DNA from: Gnetum montanum
Lineage: Eukaryota; Streptophyta; Gnetopsida; Gnetales; Gnetaceae
Assembly (NCBI GenBank): GCA_015680685.1
Contig: MNCI01002086.1
Location: 4,781-68,780, forward strand
Direction of reading: 5' to 3'
DNA: 64,000 nt
The notes under the pieces are model-generated. The model was not told where the DNA came from and made no database searches. It was given only the letters and a program-made list of their open reading frames with translations. The stretch's first letter is position 1; every line of letters begins with the position of its first letter. Positions 11,617 to 23,132 of this stretch are shown in pieces. A program made the position numbers and the translations under genes.

Positions 11617-12780
11617 ATGTGTGGGATTCCAGTAGAGAACCTTATCTTTTGGTTGATATTTAACTTTCCTAATCCTTAGGTCATGATGTTGTTTATTGAA
11701 TGCCTTGTGCAACTAGTTAGATGACAGTGTAGCTAGTCGGTTTTCATCTAGCAAGTTAAGGGTTACTAATCATTGTTTCTATGATAGATCAAGGTCAAGG
11801 TTGAGGTCACATGCCGTGGATAGTGTACGGAGCTTAGTTTGAATGGGAAGCATTGGTAATTTACCGTAAACTAACTCATAGGGAGAGTAGCCTGTAGGGA
11901 GTTTCCATGTGGAGTGGTATGCCCAAAGAGCATTATTCAGTTTAGTACTCTAGTCTAGCATAAACTTGCTAATGGTTCTTATCAATATCTTCGTAATCTC
12001 CCTGTTGGTGACTTTTGCTTGACCGTTTAGTTGGGGGTGGTATGGTGTAGTCAATTTATGCTCAACCCCTAAGCGTTGCATTAATTTTTGAAAAGTTGCA
12101 CTTGTGAAGTGTGTACCATTGTTTGAAATAAGTGCACATGACACACCAAACTTGTTTTTGATATGTTGTTAAATAAATCATGTAATTGTAGATGATGTAC
12201 AATTTTTAATAGGAACTACTTCGGTCCATTTTGTTAGGTAATCAACGACAACAATAATATAAGCTTTTTCATTGAACATTGGTGTAATTGGTCCCATAAA
12301 ATTAATTCCCCAAATGTCGAAGGGTTCTAACAGTTGAATCCATTGTTGCAGACCCTCCATTCTAGCAGTCATTCCCCCATCACGTTGACAACGCTCACAA
12401 TATTGGAAGAATTGATGGGCATCCCAAAACAATGTAGGCCAGTAATATTCTGCAAGCAAGATCTTGACAGTCGTTCATCTGCCAGTGTAATGACCCCTAC
12501 AAGGACCCTCATGATCATCTTGGAGAACTCACAGTTGATCTATATTGGGAACACACCATCGAACCAAGCCATTGGGACACACTTTGTAAAGTTGCCCATT
12601 GATTTCCATAAAGTACTTGGCTCGGTGAAGAAACTATTATTTCTTCTTAAGGTTTAACTCTTGTGGTATTTATTGGGTGAGGAGATAGGTAAGAATGCTA
12701 CAAACCCCGCAGGTGATTGATTATTCACTACACTAGCAAAGAGGAATTCATCAGGAAAATAATCAGAAATTGAATACTTC
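11574..12780 (-). pseudogene. Integrase of element C, C-terminally truncated
   Basis: The core at 12459-12178 has YYWPTLFWDA, CERCQRDGG and FMGPITPM. The second Asp (NNGTHF, within 12144-11950) and the NREI Glu are visible. The first catalytic position reads GINFMGP where A and D have GIDFMGP, so the DDE Asp is Asn by a G-to-A-type change. The frame differs from RT/RNase H, so at least one indel lies near 12500-12780. The C-terminal GPYIIHETFPSG region was deleted with part of the LTR. Confidence 0.85.
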
Positions 12781-12782
12781 TG

Positions 12783-14400
12783 CTATTTGTTGTCCCATTG
12801 CAAGTAAGATAAATGATCAGCAACTATGTTCTTGGTGCCTTTACGATCGATCATCGTAAGATTGAACTCTTGTAAGATTACATGCCATTGTATGATACGA
12901 GGGCTTACCATTGGCTTATTCATGAAGAACGTTATTGCACTATGATCTGTATGTATATATACTTTATATTCGAATACATAGTGTCTAAACTTTTCTAGTG
13001 CAAACACTACAACCATTAATTCTTTCTATATGGTAGTGTAGTTAAGTTGTGCACCAGCGATACTTCTACTTGCATAGTGGATGTAATAAGGACACTTCTG
13101 GTCATTGAACTGTGTAAGTATAGCTCCTAAGGCATAGTTGGACACGTCAGTCATGATATGGAATGGTTTGGACTAGTCAGGAGCATGTAGAATGGGTGTT
13201 TCTACTAGCTTCTGTTTTAGAGTTTGGAAAGCTAATTCGCATTCCCTCATCCACTCGAAAGGCACATCCTTTTTTGTTAATTCCACCAATGGTTTAGCAA
13301 CCTTTGAAAAGTTCTCAATAAATCTCCTATAGTAGCAAGTATTTCCAAGGAATGATCGAATATCTTTGATAGTTTCTAGTAGACAGGTAATTCCTTGGAT
13401 AATTTTGATTTTCTTGGGGTCTACCTCTATCCCTATGTGTGAGATTTTGTGCCCTAGTACTATGTCTTCTTGGAAAATCAAATGACTTCTCTACCAGTTG
13501 AGCCTCAAATTGGTTTCTACACATCTTTTTGACACTTGCTCTAATCGGTCCAAGGCTTAATCAAAGTTTGCTCCATAAGTGGAGAAGTCATCCATAAAGA
13601 CCTTCACGCCATTCCCTATTTGCTATTGGAATATGCTTAGAACTAGTCGTTGAAATGTTGCAGGGGCATTGCACAAGCCAAACGACATCTATTTGTATGC
13701 GAATGTTCCCCAAGGATTAGTGAATGTAGTCTTGGCGTGGTCTTTTGGGACTGTTTGTATTTGGTTATATTTGCTATATCCATCTAGAAAACTATAATAG
13801 CGATGCCTTGCGATGGTGTCTAAGACTTGGTCGACCAATGGCAATGGAAAGTGATCTTTGAATGTTGCCATATTTAGTAGCATGAAATCTATGCACATCC
13901 TCCATTTTCCTCCCTTTTTAGGCACAATAACTAAGGGGCTAACCCATGCGCTATCAGTAATGGGGTATATGAACTCAGCCTTGAGAAGTTGTTTAATTTC
14001 TTCCTTAACTACTTGCTTTAGCTTAGGGTTCAATCGCTTATGCGGTTGTCTTCAAGGCTTTATGGAGGGATCAGTGTAAATTTTATGTTGGCATATCCAA
14101 GGATCTATTCTAGTTAATTCGGGATATGACCAAGCAAAGGATTTTGATCATTTATATATTACCTTCAATAGTTCTTCTTTCTGTTTAGGAGCAAGCTTAG
14201 CATTGATAATTACTAATTTTTCATTTTTAAGGAACACGTATTCCATACTGGTGGACAATGGTTTTAGATTGAGGGGTTCCTGCTTAAATTTCTCAGGGAT
14301 TTCCAACTTTCCCCAATTGATATTTTCAAGGTTAAGACATGGAAGTTGGTGGTGGACTTACTCTAATGCATCTATGCTATCGATGTATACACAAGTCAAA
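12783..14400 (-). pseudogene. Reverse transcriptase and RNase H of element C
   Basis: In order there are LLKAEFIYPITDSAWVSPLV, CIDFMLLNMATFKDHFPLP, SFLDGYSKYNQI, the catalytic KVFMDDFSTYG, VLGHKISHIGIEVD, SFLGNTCYYRRFIENFSK, and the RNase H end (EKFRHYVFEYKVYIHTDHSA). The FMDDF box and the LGHKIS...GIEVD block are typical of plant Athila/Tat elements. It copies element RNA into DNA within virus-like particles. Stops occur at former Gln or Trp codons, but the frame is kept from gag through RNase H. The catalytic Asp pair is intact in sequence although the ORF is not. Confidence 0.9.
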
Positions 14401-14675
14401 CCCTCAGTTGGTTCCATGCATATGAGAGAACTACTTTCTTGATCAGTTGTCAGCCACTGGGTGTCTTCTTGTCATGTGGCTACTGCATATAGGCATATTT
14501 GTATGTTAATCACTTGTGCACACTGATTGCATGCAGGCAATGCTAAACTTTGCACAAACCATGACCTCTGCACGCAATTACACCCTGTGTCATTGTATGC
14601 GATGCATGAAACTTTCTTCTTCTTGATCTTTCTGAATGTATTTTTCTTTGATATTTCTAGGGAAAGATCGTGAAT
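14401..14675 (-). other. Protease-RT linker of element C
   Basis: This internal pol linker is partly shared with element D (37990-38180), for example the reverse complement of GTGTGCACAA followed by TAACATACAAA. No separate gene is seen. Confidence 0.6.
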
Positions 14676-15107
14676 TTATAGGCGTGCATAAATGGTGCTT
14701 AGCCATGCTCTTCCCATTATGATTGGGAAGTCCCCCTTACCATTGTTTACCTGAATCACTAGGAAGTCAGCTGGGTATGGCCACCCACAAATAGTGGTAA
14801 CAATGTCTTCCACCAGTCTCGATGGGATAGTGATGGACTGGTCGGCCAACTCTAGATGGATGTTGCTCTTTTTCAATGGAGGTAGGTTCCAGGCCTTGTA
14901 CATTTCTTGAGAAATCAAGTTGACACCAGAACTTGAATCCAAAAGAGCCTTGCATGATACATTTATAGATTTTTGTAAGTATATCAGAGGACTTCTAGGA
15001 TCAGAGAATTTCTTAAGAAGGTGGACAACTTTTATATAATCGGTGACAGCATGTGTTAGCATGATCGTATGTGTTGAGTGCGATGATTGGGTTGAAGGGG
15101 GCTCCAA
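14676..15107 (-). pseudogene. Aspartic protease of element C
   Basis: The active-site block reads CKALLDSSSGVNLISQEMY, where family proteases have LDSGSSVN. The Gly after the catalytic Asp-Ser is Ser here. Downstream come LELADQSITIP and PIIMGRAWLSTI, matching the flap and the ILG-type motif. The protease would cut the gag-pol polyprotein. This 143-codon stretch is uninterrupted and in frame with gag and RT. Element D has only the first part. Confidence 0.85.
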
Positions 15108-17541
15108 AGTTTTGATTGATACTGAGGTATCTAAGGAATCAGCCTCTTGTGATTACAAGGGCTTGGTTGGACTGTTGGTTCTAAAGAAAGGTATTTTCTT
15201 CATATGGTTGTTGGAACCAATAGTAGGTTGAGAGTTAACAGCTCTCGTGGTGTTACTTTGCTACGGCTAGGTAGGGATTTCACCTTGAATCACGGGAGTA
15301 GGTGGTAGTGGAGCTATTGATGGAAGAGATGCAGTTGGATGAGAAGGATGATATGCTTACAAAATATCACCTCTAGAAAAGGGAGTCCCATAATACTTGC
15401 AGGCTTGGTAGTGAGGTTGAGGAGTGATGTGACTAGTAGAGTCACATGGGAAGATTGGCTGCTACACATTATATCCATATGGGTCAGGTTGTCGGTAAGG
15501 ATACTGTTGCCTTGGTGGTGGCATTCCCCATGATTGTGGGTATTGCCACTATTGATATTGCCCAATCGGTTGTGGTGGAGTTCCACTAGGATAATATGTT
15601 AAGGGTTGGTAGAACTACCTTAGGTTACCTTGAAGATAAGGTAATCTTTGTGGTGTTTGCCTTTTGTTTAATCATGGGTTGAGTGCATACATCCTAGAGT
15701 CTTGCAAATGTGAGATTATAGGGCAACATCCCTTAGGATGGTCATATGGACATATCTCACATCCACTATCATTGTCTGTTTCCAATTCCACAACCTCTTC
15801 AATGATGTTAACTTTGCCCTTGCCCTTGCTATGTGCATGTTCAACCTCTTTCTTTTGTCTTTTCTCACTACCTTACTCTCTAGACTCCTATACTATTTTA
15901 AGAATAGTTTGAAATCTATTATTTAGGGAATCCCACATTTGGTCTACCTTTGCCAAAACTTCTGATGTCATCTTTTGGATAGGCAAAGTTTTCCTATTCA
16001 CCATCTCTTCGAGTGGTGACTCTTCTTCATCCTCACAAAATCTTACTCCCCTCTTCCAAAGGGAAGGATCTTGGTTATATTCTTTCGCACTTTCTCCCTT
16101 CTGTAGCTCGCCTTCTTCCTTAGCAACTTGCTCCAATAGTCTTTGAATTTGATGGGACCTAAGCTTGGATAGTCTCCCTTGGGTATAAGTTCTAATGGTT
16201 CTTATCGTTTTATGCCTAAGCCCATCCACGAGATGGCGTAGTTGATCCCATTGTGAATAACCATGGCCAGGACAATGATGTAATAGTGCATAGTGTCAGC
16301 CCATGGTAGCATCCAAGGATTCATGTCCTCCTTGTTTCCAGCCTTGGATTTGCTTTCTCAAGTTAGACACTCGGGAGTACATTTGGTACTTGTCATTAAA
16401 TAGTTCTAACATAGTACTCCACCTACAAATGGATTCTGGTTCTAAAGACTGGTACAAGCTTTCTGCTTCTTTAACTAATGTTCGTGGGAACAACTTAAGT
16501 TTTTGCCATTTGTTCTCTATATTTTGTAAGGCACACACATCATGGAATTCTTGTGAATGATTCTGGGGATCAAAGTTGTATCCCCCTTCAAATTGTGGGA
16601 TGTTGTTCATATCTAATATCTTGATCCTACGATCTTTCTGATGCCTTGTTGGAATTCTAATATCCTCAATTATGTCCAACATACTTTGAGTAGCGAGGAG
16701 GGGTTCATCATGATCATCTCGTCCATGGCATCTATGATGCCTACATTATTTCCTACTCTCCCTTCTTCTATGTCGTGACTCTCTAGAGTGCCCTCATCCC
16801 CTTTCCTGGCTGTTTCGTCTATGACTTCCACTTTGCCTACATTTATCCCCATGGTGTTTTTCTTTATGACCATGTCTAGATATTGAAGGAGAGGGTGAAG
16901 GAGATGATGAAAATGAAGAAGAAGGAGAATCTTCACCATGATGGTGTTTGCTACCTTCTCTTCTGTAGTCTCGGCCCTGATTGCAATTGCGATAAGAATG
17001 TCCACCTTTATCATGAGTTCGTGTCCTTTTTTCAGATCCTTTGTACCTATGGGTATTAGAACATAGGTTATGAATAGTGGAATAAAGGTTTTGATACATA
17101 ACCCCTTGGCCAAAGTCAAGGGAGAGTTACATTGTTGTGTGAGTGATTGCCTGAGGTAGGTTCAACACCCTCATTTTCGCTTAAGACATGTGGGGCATCC
17201 TGGGACCACTTGCCCTTCAAAGACTTATGATGTCTCTCTTGTTGCAAGTTCCTTTGATGTTGTGCCTTTGTGGGATGGTATTCTCTCAAGTCATGGTCTT
17301 ACACAATGTATTCTACGTGTAAGTGCAGCATGCTAATTCGTGTGAAAGCACGAAGAAGCATGCTTGAGATTGAATGATCAGGAGGTAACACTATGTTACC
17401 ATTTGGTATATACTCATCGAGATAAATATATACCACTCACACTTGTTAAGGGTCTGGGGGATCAATGTCTTGTGTATTATGCTGCTGGCTATTTCCTGTT
17501 TCAGACCTAGGCGGTCAGGCTCTTTCGTATGAAGGAGACAT
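15108..17541 (-). pseudogene. Gag region of element C
   Basis: The probable start is an ATG at 17541 (MSPSYERA), matching MSPSSYEN of element D. An indel follows before the Ser/Arg/His-rich segment (17099-16794, with SPSSSFSSSPSPSPSISRHG). The conserved gag core follows at 16682-16296 (NNIPQFEGGYNFDPQNH, WQKLKLFPRTLVKEAESLYQ, FNDKYQMYSRVSNLRKQIQG), with more at 16229-15888 (LSKLRSHQIQRLLEQVAKEE). The region near 15700 encodes a Cys/His cluster. Gag packages element RNA. Overlapping open frames here are shadows of gag. Confidence 0.85.
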
Positions 17542-17658
17542 ACTTGATTGTTCAGTGTGTAATGTATTCTTGTTTATTATTTTCTCAACCAACCCTAAGG
17601 GTTCGTTCCAATGATGTGAATGATCTCCTATGTTCTAGTTAGCGCACAAACAACTAAG

Positions 17659-17677
17659 TCCCTAGTAACAATGCTAA
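17659..17677 (-). promoter_or_regulatory. Primer binding site of element C, tRNA-Asp type
   Basis: The minus strand reads TAGCATTGTTACTAGGGA next to the LTR end. The Athila/Tat tRNA-Asp primer site is TGGCGCCGTTGCCGGGGA. All differences are transitions. Confidence 0.75.
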
Positions 17678-18558
17678 TGATGAGTGGCAAGGTACCCCTA
17701 CGCTCAACCATATGAATACAAGCATTTCATGCATGATCCAGTCGAATTCCAAGGACTAAGTTCTTATGTGCCCTTGTGGAACAAGAACGGTTGGTTGATC
17801 GTTGTCTTCTGAAGCTTACCTGTATGTCATGATTGTATGGTTAAGTAAGCTTGAGGCATATAATTTTTATAGCTTTTATGTTTTTATGTCCTGCGCTAGT
17901 AGGGAAGGAGAGAGGTAACTAAGTGACTAATTCATTAACTAAGTTCTAACTAATCCTAACACCAGCATCTATTCCCACTTGTCGTACACATCTTGAACTA
18001 GTGCAACACTACTGGGATTACCAAACACTAATTGTTACTAGGTTACCAAGCATTACACGCATGCTCGAAGTGGTCGTGCTTGTGTAATTTAACGATTTTC
18101 TTAATTGATGAAAATGAATTGCTATGCTAATAATAGAAATGTAAAGTGCATAAAATAAAATAAATTAAAATAAATGCATAAGAAAATAAAATAAAAGAAA
18201 TGTGTAAGAAAACAAATCTCAAGTGCTGCAAGGATGAATCAAAGAGCTCATCTTTATTGCCATACACAAGTTTTGTTGAGGTACACAATGCTCGAATAAA
18301 GATTCGTCAACACTTAGACCTCTTGTTGCGGGCACTTAGAAAATACTCTAACTTTCAAATAGACTACAAGAGTTTTGCTACTTGACTACTAAAAGACTTC
18401 TCTCCCAATTGTGTGCCTGGGCACTGTATTTGTAGGCTTGGGAGCAACTACTCTAATAATTAGAGTAACCACTCTAATAATTAGAATAACTGCTAGAGTA
18501 ACTACTAGAGTAACTGCTAGAGTAACCACTCTAATAATTAGAGTAATTGCTCTCATCA
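17678..18558 (-). mobile_element. 5' LTR of element C
   Basis: This 881-bp LTR starts TGATGAGAG at 18558 (minus) and ends CTCATCA at 17678. U3 (18439-18558) carries the CTAATTATTAGAGT repeat module shared with LTR A. The TATA position reads CCTACAAATA, a damaged CCTATAAATA. R has the AATAAAGA signal region near 18240-18300. The right flank AGTGG is the target duplication. Confidence 0.92.
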
Positions 18559-18563
18559 AGTGG

Positions 18564-19434
18564 TTTGATTGAGAGAAAGCTCCTTTTGAAATCCTTAATT
18601 GTAGCTGGGACACTCAAGATATTGAGAAAGATTAGATACAAAGGTTTAACAAATTATAGAAATTTACTATTCAACCAAAAGAGTAGTTTTTTCTTGGTAT
18701 TTATTATATAGAGGTCTTACTATTGGGTGAAGATAATAACTTCTTAGTTTTGATAATCTAGTGTGTCTAGTTTGCTCTCATGAAGATTCTTTTAAGCATG
18801 TTTTTGTTTATTTCTATTTTGCTCAAGTAGTTTGACAATGGTGTTTTTTAGTTCTTGGATTTCAAAAATTTCAAAATTCTTTTGCTTATGCCATTTGTAC
18901 AGGGACAATAAATACTAGCACTCTTGATATTTTTTGGAATATGCTTAAGCTTGATGTCCTTTTTACATTTGAAAGCATAGATGTAATGTGATCTATAAGA
19001 GATATTGTATAAAGTAGAGCTTTAAATCTTTATATGAACTTTTCAAGTTCATATTAAGAAAAGGAAGTATTTTAAGTATAATAATTCTTTATTTTATTCT
19101 TTATGTGCATGGAAGGATGCTACCTGTGTTATTCCTCAATTTCTTTTAGATGATGTTTGATTTTATATCATTTGTGATTTAGATGACTCTTTGGTTTATT
19201 TTGATTTAACAGAAAACCTCTTGTTAGAAGTGAAAACTTGAAAGGACACTACTAACAGAGGGCATGGCTTGATCCCTTTCTTATCTCAGAGTGTATATTT
19301 TTTAGGATAGGTTGTAAGGTGAAAACCAATATTGGCAGCTTCAAAAACTGTTGAGCCTCTCCTTTCTCTCTCAATTCTATTTTTGATGCTTTGAAGCTAT
19401 GATGTAATGCATTATGTATCTAGGTTTTTGGTTG
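18564..19434 (+). pseudogene. LINE C-terminal part, continued after element C
   Basis: The sequence resumes the LINE interrupted at 11131. The left side ends DNWVWFDG...SLAND and the right side continues WFD.EKAPFEILNCSW after removing element C and one target copy. Downstream codons such as YFKYNNSLFYSLCAWKDATC suit the C-terminal part of a plant LINE ORF2. The end is masked by element B at 19435. Confidence 0.65.
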
Positions 19435-20329
19435 TGGATAAAACCTTATGTTAGCTAGCTACGATATTGTATCCATGATATCATAACTATGCATACATCA
19501 TTGTTAATGCAATGTAGTGGACCATGGTTATGCTTATAAATACCAACCCATTGTCTTGTCGAAACAACAATCTTTCATCACCACTTGCCTAAATTTTTGT
19601 AGTTTGTTTTCATGATTTAGACTTAGCAATAGAGTGAATGTCTATAGTGTGGTGTTAAATAGTTGTATGGAATCTTTGTTCAAGCGGATAATTCTTGGAC
19701 ACAATTCATGACTAGAAATAAATATTGAAATTATTTTTCACCATTATAGCATTCCACTTAGCTCATTTTTACTTAGTTTAATTTTACCTTTTAGCATGTT
19801 TACTTTTCCTAAGTCATTTACATTTTTCCAAGTACTTTACTTTTTCAATGTCTTTTACTAAAGTGATATAAGTATGATTGATTTTGAGTGTGAACTATAA
19901 TCATTTGGTAAACTTGTAGTGAGTTTAGTTGATTCACTCAGTAGTGGATTCACTTGGTAATCTTAGTGATGGTTACATGAGCCCTTGACATATATGGTAA
20001 GCTAGGAATGGATACTTAACATCATAGGCTAAATTAAAATAACATTTTTTCATACTTAAAAGTTATATTTTATCCTAGACTTTACTCTCATTTTCACTAT
20101 GTTGGCACTTAGGATAATTAAAGCCTAATAACATCAATATATCATATACCTTACCAAGAGTTAAACCATACAACTTGAACTTCACTAACTCTAAGTGAGA
20201 AGACAATGATTATGAACTTAACATTAACTGCTAGCATACTCACATTGCCCATCCACATATTATGATTAGGTTGTACGTGTACACTCGTGACTTGTATGGT
20301 GAAGTGTTGGAATATCCAACTGCTCATCA
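19435..20329 (+). mobile_element. 5' LTR of element B
   Basis: It starts TGGATAAAACC (the 3' copy has TGATAAAACC) and ends CTGCTCATCA. TATA (CTTATAAATACC) lies near 19530. U3 carries GATATTGTATCC and GATATCATA palindrome-like units. Confidence 0.85.
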
Positions 20330-20330
20330 T

Positions 20331-20348
20331 TAGCATTGTTGCTAGGGA
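20331..20348 (+). promoter_or_regulatory. Primer binding site of element B, tRNA-Asp type
   Basis: TAGCATTGTTGCTAGGGA matches 12 of 18 bases of TGGCGCCGTTGCCGGGGA, and all six differences are transitions. Confidence 0.7.
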
Positions 20349-20472
20349 TGTGTCAATGTTTGCTAAGTAGATAATGTTATAGAGTTTTTTGAATCAAGTG
20401 TTGAAAAGTTTATTCATCACACTTAAAATAATTTTTTTCCAAAGTACACACTTAAAGTGTCAACCATTTAGT

Positions 20473-22900
20473 ATGGGTTCTAAAATTAAGGAAAAATCAC
20501 CACTTGCTATTGACTTTAATAAGAGTTATGACAAGGATTATAATGAAGAAGATTGGAGTGCATTGATGCAAACCAAAATGTCCTACCCTCATATTGATCT
20601 ATAGTATCCTAACTTCACATTTTTCTTTCTTTAGGATGAATAATTAAGATGAAGAGATTTACAGGGCAACATTGTCTTACCTCGAGAATGTTTTGCACCG
20701 TTAATGCTTCAAGCAACTTTGATGTGGTCAAATCTTGATCATGTGTAAGAAGGATGCCACATTACCAAGTACATGACTAGGCCATACCAATTAACAAGGC
20801 TCAGGTAAGAAGGAATGCCACTATGGAGACAAGACATGAGCATGATAAGGGAAAGAATGTACCTTAAACAGTTGTTCTAGAAGATAAAGAAGATGCCATA
20901 TTCCAAACTGAGAAGCTGTATCAAGCTCACAGGTCTCATTCCCAAACTTAAATTATTTGTATTGAAGATCCCATTAAGATCAATTTGCATTTAGCTCTTG
21001 TAGAAACTCTTGGAAGAGATAAGAAATACTGTAGACTTAGGAGAAACCTAAGGCCTAAGACCTTTACTGAATCAAAAAGGGATGAATCAAGGAGTCACAA
21101 AAGGAGAACCAGTTGACACCATGCTCCAACTCTTTCCTATTCTTCCACACACTCATCTATAAGTTCTGACAAGAAACAAAGAGGACTGAGGGATTATGAT
21201 GGAGAAAGACAAAGAGACCATGAGAGATATGCACATCAATGAAGACATCTTGATGAAGAATAAGGTAACCCATGAGAGAAGAAGAGAAAGGATTAGGAGT
21301 GAAGAGAGAGAACATCATGAGCATCAGAGGGGTCATAACTACAATAAAGCTTACCACCTTGAAGAGTATGAAGAACCCCTATTGACCACTCAAAGTATGA
21401 TTAATATAAGGGAAGTTGTGTATATTCCTACTAGAGATGTAAGGCATATTTACATCAAGTGACTAGACATGAATAATATACCCAAATTCGAAGATGGATA
21501 TAATGTAGATTCTTAGCATCATCTCCAAACCTTTCACGATGCTTGTACTTTGTAAAATATTGAAAATGATTGGCAAAAGTTAAAATTATTTCCTAGAAAA
21601 CTCATAAAGAAAGTAGAGAGCTAGCACACATCCTTAGAATTAGAATCAATTTGAAGATGGAGTATCATGCTAGAGCTCTTTAATAAAAAATATTAAAATT
21701 ATTCTAGAGTGTTTAACTTGAGAAAATAGATCCAAGGATGGAAACAAGGAACACATGAATCCCTTGATGTACCAATTACTATGTATTATTCCTTACTACA
21801 TAGGTGCGTAGGCCACAAATTTTTGCAAAGGGAATAACTTCAATAAGTTGTCGATGGACTAAGAAATAAGACAAGAGAAACCCCTTGGGGTATACACCCA
21901 AGGCCAATTATTCGAGATGACAACTCATTGTATTCAAAGACTCATTGACTAAGTCACAAAAGAGGAAGGAGAGCTAAGGAAAGAGAATTTGCATAAGAAT
22001 ATAATAGAGATCCAAGGACTAGAAAAAGGGATGTGAGAACATGTGAATCACAAGAAGAAGAATCTTTGGAAGATACCATCCAATAGAAAACTCTACCAAT
22101 CCAAAGATCAGTTAATGACACCGTAGCTAGGTAGAGAAGATTTGTGATTCTGAAGATTAGAAATTCACTACAATATTGACTATAGTAGAGGAAAAGATGA
22201 AACAAGTCCTAAACTGAAGCAAGGAAAAGGAAAAAAAGAAGAGGCAATATATGAGAGAACTATAGGAATAATGGAAAAGTTACTGCAATAAAGGAGATAA
22301 TGAAATCTAGTTTAGAGAATGATGAAGGATGCAAAGTGTGCCAATATGAACATCCTAAGAGATGTTGCCTTGTTATGATCCACTTATAGGAGTTTGAAGC
22401 ATACGTACTTGATTCGAAACTTGTCAAGAAATAACTACCCAGATGGTTACCTTATCCACACAGTAAAGGAAAAGATGAAACAAGTCTTAAATTGAAGTAA
22501 GAAAAAGAAAAAAAAGAAGAGACAATGGATAAGAGAACTATAGGAACAAATGAAAAGTTACTGTAGTAGAGGAAATAATGAAATCTAGTTTAGAGGATGA
22601 TGAAGGATACAAAGTGTGCCAATATGAACATCCTAAGAGATGTTGCCTTATTATGGCTTACTTACATGAGTTTGAAGCATATTTAATTAATTTGAAATTC
22701 TTTAAGAAATAAATGCCCAAATAGTTACCTTATCCATAGGGCAACTTTTGATAGTCCTACTAGTAAACATTGTTAAATTTGTTTGGACGGTACATGATCC
22801 AAGATCTGAAGAGGATAAACTTTGGGCATTACTTAACAGGTATTAATTCCAGAAGCCCGATGACAAAGGAAAGAAGTTGATGAGGGAGCCACCACCAGTT
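20473..22900 (+). pseudogene. Gag-like region of element B
   Basis: The possible start MGSKIKEK (20473) is followed by an Arg/Glu-rich segment (21196-21462). Then comes a decayed gag core matching C and D: DMNNIPKFEDGYN (about 21468), NDWQKLKLFPRKLIKK (about 21565), NLRK.IQGWKQGTHESLD (about 21716). Next is a Cys-rich box (CKVCQYEHPKRCC) present twice. Many stops replace Gln or Trp codons. No protease motif follows. Confidence 0.75.
22185..22740 (+). repeat. 278-bp tandem duplication of the gag Cys/His box
   Basis: Copies at about 22185-22462 and 22463-22740 both encode CKVCQYEHPKRCC and a following ATGAACATCCTAAGAGATGT stretch. They differ by scattered substitutions, so the duplication is old. 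Confidence 0.85.
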
Positions 22901-23132
22901 GGAACATGAGGCGACATTGAGCTTTGTTATTTTTTTTATTTGTTGTGTCAATCATGTGACACATGATAATTTTGTAAACACTAGTCGAATCATCGTGCAA
23001 CATTCATAGTAGAGTCAGTCATGTAAATAAGTTATAGTATTCAAGTTTGTGTATAACCCCATAATTTTATAAGGAACACTATCCTCCTTTTGTTTTAACT
23101 TGAGAATGAGTTTTTAGATAGTCATGGGAACA

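Larger units (their letters stand above)
11132..18558 (-). mobile_element. Element C: Athila-like gag-pol retrotransposon with target duplication AGTGG
   Basis: In minus order it contains a 5' LTR (18558-17678), a tRNA-Asp-type primer site, gag, protease, RT, RNase H, integrase and a truncated 3' LTR (to 11132). Both outer flanks are agtgg (11127-11131 and 18559-18563), a perfect 5-bp target duplication, so the outer ends are original. Gag through RNase H remain in one frame, which suggests a single gag-pol polyprotein. It sits inside a LINE. A deletion removed the integrase end, the PPT and more than half of the 3' LTR. Confidence 0.93.

Noticed and set aside
16670-17119. 149-codon minus-strand frame (MTLAKGLCIK...)
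   Set aside because: It is a shifted reading of the gag Arg/Ser-rich region. The frame that matches element D is the neighbouring one at 17099-16794.
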